Shown: in pieces, positions 60,200-64,000 of the stretch
Layout of the letters: each line of letters begins with the position of its first letter
Numbering within the stretch: position 1 is the stretch's first letter
Assembly: GCA_964606665.1 (NCBI GenBank)
Contig: CAZSHS010000005.1
Coordinates: forward strand, 62,001-126,000
Length of the DNA: 64,000 nt
Direction: 5' to 3'
Origin: Aved-18 sp964606665
GTDB lineage: Bacteria > Cyanobacteriota > Vampirovibrionia > Obscuribacterales > Obscuribacteraceae
Made by a program: the position numbers and the translations under genes
Notes under the pieces: generated by a model
Told to the model about the DNA's origin: nothing
Seen by the model: the letters and a program-made list of their open reading frames with translations, nothing else
Database searches by the model: none

Positions 60200-61137
60200 T
60201 GACTTCAAAGACTTCTTTAGTCTTAGCAGTCTTGGCGATAATCTCGCTAGGTGCAGGGCCGTCAAAAGCGGCCCTCACCTCGCTTGAGCCTCCAAAATCT
60301 GCCGACGAAGAAAAACTAGTAGAGCGAAATTTGCAAATTCTTGAGCGCAAATGGAACGAACACGACTTAGATGGCGTGATGCGTCACTATGCAGATGATT
60401 ATGTAAACAACGACGGTCTTGATAAAAAATCTGTTTCTGAACTAACTAAAGACCTCTGGAAAAACTACCCAGACGCCAAGTCCACCTCTAAAATGGGCAA
60501 AATCAGAGTCGAAGGTAGATTTGCTACGGTCGATTCACATGATACCGCCACTGGTTACACCGCAAAAGAATTACCTGCTGTTGGTGGCAAAGGTGAGTTG
60601 TCGTCTATTTCTGAAGGACAGCTATTCTTGAAGAAAGTGGGCGATGAGTGGAAAATCATCGGCGACAGAATAGACTACGAACGTGTGCGCGTTGCTTTTG
60701 GTATGGCACGCAATCTCAAAGCCACTTTCACAGCGCCTGAGCAAGTGAAAGCAGGACAAGAATATTCTGCTCGCCTGCTTGTGCAAGTTCCACCTGACCT
60801 TCTTGCAGTGGGTTCAATCACCTCAGAACCACTACAATATCCTCAAGTTACACATACTGAAGTCTGGAGACAAATAGACGAAGATTCGCAGACTATCGAG
60901 AGAGTCATTCGTGCTAATGCTTCAAACCACAACGAATTGCTAATGGCGACAGTCGGAATTACCGGAACAGGTGAGTCCGAGCGCATGAAATTAAAAGGTC
61001 TTACATACATAACTCGCAGAATGAATGTGGTGCCACTCAACACACCAATCACCAAGCCGGCGACTAAGACTGCCGATGGCGAATCGAAAAAAATGCCGGC
61101 AACAACTCCCGATATAAACGACGAAACTCTTGAGTAA
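60199..61137 (+). CDS. Secreted NTF2/SnoaL-like protein
   Basis: 312 residues, GTG start sharing its first base with the mdh stop TAG. Signal peptide (KTSLVLAVLAIISLGAG, cleavage near SKA-AL). The NTF2-like domain (about 40-165) has ILERKWNEHDLDGVMRHYADDYV (key ends only) and a beta-sheet. The rest is a beta-rich domain (KAGQEYSARLLVQVPPD). Function unknown. Confidence 0.75.
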   Translation: MTSKTSLVLAVLAIISLGAGPSKAALTSLEPPKSADEEKLVERNLQILERKWNEHDLDGVMRHYADDYVNNDGLDKKSVSELTKDLWKNYPDAKSTSKMGKIRVEGRFATVDSHDTATGYTAKELPAVGGKGELSSISEGQLFLKKVGDEWKIIGDRIDYERVRVAFGMARNLKATFTAPEQVKAGQEYSARLLVQVPPDLLAVGSITSEPLQYPQVTHTEVWRQIDEDSQTIERVIRANASNHNELLMATVGITGTGESERMKLKGLTYITRRMNVVPLNTPITKPATKTADGESKKMPATTPDINDETLE

Positions 61138-61624
61138 GAATTCGAAACTAATTACTTTCATTTTTCTATTCATCAGCTTAGGCGCAGACATTTTAACTAA
61201 AGTCTGGGCCAAGTCTAACCTAACTCCTGGGTCGGAAGTTAAGGCAATTCCTGGCTTAATAAATTTTGCTCTGACCACCAATACCGGTGGCGCCTTTTCT
61301 TTTGGTGAAAATAATTTTTGGATGGTGACTGGTGCTGCAAGCCTGTTGACCCTGGGGATAATTGCCTGGTGGATCAAAAAAGAAATAAAAGGACCGACCT
61401 TTTTAAATACAGAACGAGCGGCCATAGGATTTTTGCTTGGTGGTGCGGTGGGCAATCTAATAGACAGATTTAGATTTGGTAAAGTGACAGACTTTATCGA
61501 ATTTGCTTTTATCAATTTTCCAATTTTCAATGTAGCCGACATTTGTATAGATGTAGGCATAGGGCTTCTGTACATCGCCCTATGGCAAAAACACAAAACA
61601 GAAAAAAAGTCCCAAAATGACTGA
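61130..61624 (+). CDS. lspA: Lipoprotein signal peptidase
   Basis: Cleaves prolipoprotein signals after lipidation, in the inner membrane. 164 residues with four hydrophobic segments. The active-site Asps lie in GNLIDRFRFGKVTDF and FNVADICID. A third conserved motif, usually NxGAAF, reads NTGGAF. TTG start overlapping the upstream gene by 8 bases. Its substrates here include the lipoproteins of this window. Confidence 0.93.
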   Translation: MSKNSKLITFIFLFISLGADILTKVWAKSNLTPGSEVKAIPGLINFALTTNTGGAFSFGENNFWMVTGAASLLTLGIIAWWIKKEIKGPTFLNTERAAIGFLLGGAVGNLIDRFRFGKVTDFIEFAFINFPIFNVADICIDVGIGLLYIALWQKHKTEKKSQND

Positions 61625-62582
61625 AGACGAGCTAGAAATTATTTTTGAAGGCGCGCCGGATCTGCCCCCAAATCCTCGTCTTGATCAATTTCTTGCTTAT
61701 GAATTACCAGAGCATAGTCGTGCTTATTTGCAAAAACTGATAGAGCAAAATCTGGTTCAAGTTAATGGAAAAATAGGCAAAGCCTCGCTCAAACTAAAAC
61801 TGGGCGACAATATTATGCTTAATTTACCAGAACCGGTGCCACTATTGGTGGAGCCAGAAAACATTCCATTAGATATAAAATTTGAAGATAAAAATATGCT
61901 TGTAATAAACAAGCCCGCAGGCATGATTACTCACCCTGGCGCAGGCGTATCATCAGGCACTCTGGTAAACGCCGTGATGTTCCACTGCGGCAGTGAGCTA
62001 TCTGGAATATCTGGAACAATGCGTCCTGGCATTGTGCATCGCTTAGATAAAGATACAAGCGGTTTGATTATGGTGGCAAAAAACGATCTAGCTCATCAGT
62101 CTCTTGCAGCACAAATTGCAGCTAAGACTGCAAGACGAACTTATTTAGCCATTCTTGAAGGTCATCTCAAAGTCAAAGAAGGTATTGTCGACAAGCCAAT
62201 TGGACGCAATACCAAAGATAGAAAATCCATGGCAATTACTCAAAGCGGCAGACGTGCGGTGACGCGGTACAAAGTATTGCAAGACTTCGCCAAATATTCT
62301 CTAGTCGAGTGTGACCTGGAAACAGGACGGACACATCAGATACGTGTGCACATGGCTCATTTTCAAGCACCTGTTGTGGGCGATCTTGTTTACAATAACA
62401 AAACAACCGGAAACCTGGCAAAACGCACGAAATTAGGACTCCTCGGGCAGGCGCTGCACGCTTATAAACTGGCTTTCACTCACCCAATCACAGAAGAATT
62501 GATAGAATTGCAGGCCGATCCACCCAAGGATTTCGCCGCGCTTTTGACTAAACTGGGCAAAGCGGAAGGACTAAATTTATGA
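61617..62582 (+). CDS. rluD: RluD/RluC-family 23S rRNA pseudouridine synthase
   Basis: 321 residues. An N-terminal S4 RNA-binding domain (RLDQFLAYELPEHSRAYLQKL) is followed by the synthase fold with catalytic Asp in VHRLDKDTSGL, INKPAGMITHPG and CDLETGRTHQIRVH. Family RluD or a close relative; the exact uridine target is inferred. It overlaps lspA by 8 bases, as often seen in bacteria. Confidence 0.92.
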   Translation: MTEDELEIIFEGAPDLPPNPRLDQFLAYELPEHSRAYLQKLIEQNLVQVNGKIGKASLKLKLGDNIMLNLPEPVPLLVEPENIPLDIKFEDKNMLVINKPAGMITHPGAGVSSGTLVNAVMFHCGSELSGISGTMRPGIVHRLDKDTSGLIMVAKNDLAHQSLAAQIAAKTARRTYLAILEGHLKVKEGIVDKPIGRNTKDRKSMAITQSGRRAVTRYKVLQDFAKYSLVECDLETGRTHQIRVHMAHFQAPVVGDLVYNNKTTGNLAKRTKLGLLGQALHAYKLAFTHPITEELIELQADPPKDFAALLTKLGKAEGLNL

Positions 62583-62929
62583 GCAAAGCAATAGTTCCAA
62601 TTATCGTTTGTGTTTTGACCACCGCCTTTACGCTTGCAGTGGCCTTTTCAAACACCCAGCCAATGAAAATATCAATCTTGGGCTCAGGCATAGACTTAGC
62701 TCCGGGCTATCTGGCACTTGGCACTTTCGCTCTTGGTGTTGTATCTGTTCTATCTTTTGCCCTTGTTCGTCAAGGCAAGAAAATTGCATCAAACAAAATA
62801 GTAGGCGAATGGGAAAAGCAAGACGCCAAGCTACAGAACGAAGTTCAATCAGACAAAGTTAAATTGCTCGAAGCCAAAATAGATACGCTTGAAACAGCGC
62901 TCAAATCAGCACTTTCACGCAATAAATAA
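62579..62929 (+). CDS. LapA-like (DUF1049) membrane protein
   Basis: 116 residues. Two membrane helices (about 3-23 and 42-64), then a cytoplasmic coiled coil of about 45 residues (VKLLEAKIDTLETALKSAL). Matches the LapA/YciS layout, including NTQPMKIS between the helices. 4-base overlap with rluD. Role in other bacteria: lipopolysaccharide-assembly regulation; unproven here. Confidence 0.75.
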   Translation: MSKAIVPIIVCVLTTAFTLAVAFSNTQPMKISILGSGIDLAPGYLALGTFALGVVSVLSFALVRQGKKIASNKIVGEWEKQDAKLQNEVQSDKVKLLEAKIDTLETALKSALSRNK

Positions 62930-62945
62930 CATAAACAATTAACTT

Positions 62946-63443
62946 TTATTCGCCCATCGACTTGAAATCAGAAGCATTCAAGCCATCCACGAACTTTTTA
63001 AATTCTTGTGCTTCTGCTTCATCTTTCTCATAATCAGCAGGAACAGTGGCTTCATGCACTACTTGTGGTGACACAAAAATAGGCGCCTTTGCTCTAAGCG
63101 CAAGCGCAATCGCATCTGAAGGCCTTGCGTCTATCGCTTTGGTGGTATCCAATCGCGAATCACTCAACACAAGTCTAATTGTGGCGTAGTAAGTGCTTGA
63201 AGAAAGCTCGTTTATCTCGATGCGGTCAACTTTAAATCCAAGTTGTGTAATCGAATTAAGCAATAAATCATGGGTCATTGGGCGCTCTGGCTTTTCGCCA
63301 TCAAGTGCAGCACTTATTGCCCGCGCCTCGAACATGCCAATCCAGATAGGAAGTGCACGTCGTTTGGTACTGTCGTTGAGGAGAACGATCGGGTGCCCAT
63401 TTCGAGCATCAAGTGCGATTACTGCTACGTGCATCTCAATCAT
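62946..63443 (-). CDS. Bifunctional nuclease family protein (DUF151)
   Basis: 165 residues. The BFN domain pattern is complete: PIVLLNDSTKRRALPIWIGMFEA, RPMTHDLLLNSITQLGF, and DARPSDAIALALRAKAPIFV (key pieces). The C-terminus is acidic and helical. A conserved stress-linked family; nuclease activity was reported for plant and Mycobacterium relatives, so treat it as a family call only. Convergent with the lapA-like gene. Confidence 0.85.
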   Translation of the reverse strand: MIEMHVAVIALDARNGHPIVLLNDSTKRRALPIWIGMFEARAISAALDGEKPERPMTHDLLLNSITQLGFKVDRIEINELSSSTYYATIRLVLSDSRLDTTKAIDARPSDAIALALRAKAPIFVSPQVVHEATVPADYEKDEAEAQEFKKFVDGLNASDFKSMGE

Positions 63444-63641
63444 TCTATTCTCTTTGACCCTGGCTTCCTTTTCTAAATTTTACGTTAGATAGTCCTATAT
63501 AGCCACATTTCTCCTTATTCCCTTATATAGCCTGAATTTTGCGGTTTTAAGATAAATTTTTAACGCCAAGACTGTCTAAAGTCCGATGGTTACCTGCAAG
63601 ACGCACGATGCAAAGAGCAAATAACACCTCTTCACGCTGAG

Positions 63642-63669
63642 TTGTGAATTAACCCTTTTATGGCATAAT
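63642..63669 (+). promoter_or_regulatory. Promoter of tRNA-Leu
   Basis: TTGTGA (63642-63647), 16-base spacer, extended -10 TGGCATAAT (63661-63669). Transcription would start near 63676, about 34 bases before the tRNA. Confidence 0.6.
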
Positions 63670-63709
63670 GCTATCCATGCCCTCTGATCGCACAGTCGAT
63701 CACATGCTA

Positions 63710-63790
<81 letters not shown>

Positions 63791-63830
63791 GATTTTTAAA
63801 CACTCAAAATAACTAAAAGTCGGTGAAACC

Positions 63831-64000
63831 ATGCTTCTTCAGCGCGCACAGTGGCCTCATACACCCGGCGATATTGTCAAAGCTCTAGACGGTGTCTGGG
63901 GAGTGGTCGGCGCGGTTGGCGAAAACGGCAATCTCATTCGACTAGAGCGCAGTCTCAAAGCTCCAACTACCTATACTTTTATCGAGTACAAAGGGCAAGA
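63831..64000 (+). CDS. Partial gene at window end, unknown function
   Basis: An ATG at 63831 opens a frame of 56 codons that runs off the right edge. The start reads MLLQRAQWPHTPGDIVKAL, then DGVWGVVGAVGENGNLI and RLERSLKAPTTYTFIEY. The small beta-barrel look (GDIVKALDGVWGVV) recalls KOW/SH3-like proteins, but there is no firm match. Forty bases after tRNA-Leu; the ribosome site is weak (CGGTG). Confidence 0.55.
   Translation, partial: MLLQRAQWPHTPGDIVKALDGVWGVVGAVGENGNLIRLERSLKAPTTYTFIEYKGQ

Overview
Organism: The window is chromosomal DNA (roughly mid-40s % GC by eye) from a Gram-negative-type bacterium. Signal peptides, lipoprotein boxes, LspA, an SLH-domain protein and many secreted or lipid-anchored TPR proteins support this. 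RecG carries a long N-terminal extension of the kind seen in cyanobacteria. Together with a lone MglA-type GTPase and the abundance of TPR proteins, this suggests a non-photosynthetic relative of Cyanobacteria (Melainabacteria/Vampirovibrionia, Obscuribacterales-like). That placement is inference from gene style only. A run of ten N at 43804-43813 shows that this is a draft scaffold. Layout, 1-15 kb: ftsH (its 5' end lies outside the window) and an aldehyde dehydrogenase, both followed by clear intrinsic terminators. Next comes a light/redox-looking block: a TIGR01777 epimerase coupled to a LOV-domain histidine kinase, an OmpR-type regulator read toward it, a divergent SDR protein, an exported catalase-peroxidase behind a promoter with a PerR-like dyad, a FAD amine oxidase-like protein and a VOC protein. 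The regulator/SDR pair then recurs as a second copy with an ordinary PAS kinase, and the two regulator promoters share their sequence elements. Layout, 15-31 kb: A coupled operon (anchored protein, SLH protein, 49-residue membrane peptide) is followed by a frameshifted small membrane gene, a beta-hydroxyacid dehydrogenase, a fused HigB-HigA remnant, recG and an mglA-like gene. Housekeeping genes follow: rpmB, hslO, prmC, prfA, tRNA-Ser(GGA) and tpiA. Then come a TPR protein, cobS, a secreted TPR protein and a bacterial CULT (cereblon-type) domain protein. Layout, 31-50 kb: accessory envelope genes: an SGNH hydrolase, an intact HigBA toxin-antitoxin pair with a textbook promoter/operator, a double J-domain gene broken by an amber codon, TonB-C-like and DUF900 proteins, a bestrophin, a three-gene secreted/TPR operon, a DUF2339 protein interrupted by the gap, three tandem paralogous small membrane proteins, a 5'-deoxyribonucleotidase, a DeoR-type repressor and a TctE/QseC-type two-component pair. 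Layout, 50-64 kb: two small exported proteins, proS, a prephenate-dehydratase-like protein without an ACT domain, and a tight operon of a TIM-barrel protein, a GH38 mannosidase and a stand-alone Clp N-domain protein. A PDZ protein follows, then a five-gene overlapping operon (mdh, NTF2-like, lspA, rluD-like, lapA-like), a bifunctional-nuclease-family protein, tRNA-Leu(GAG) and the start of a further gene. I saw no insertion sequence, prophage or CRISPR array. The most interesting items are the duplicated LOV/PAS-kinase-regulator-SDR module, the CULT protein, the HigB-HigA fusion, and three disrupted or hidden small genes.
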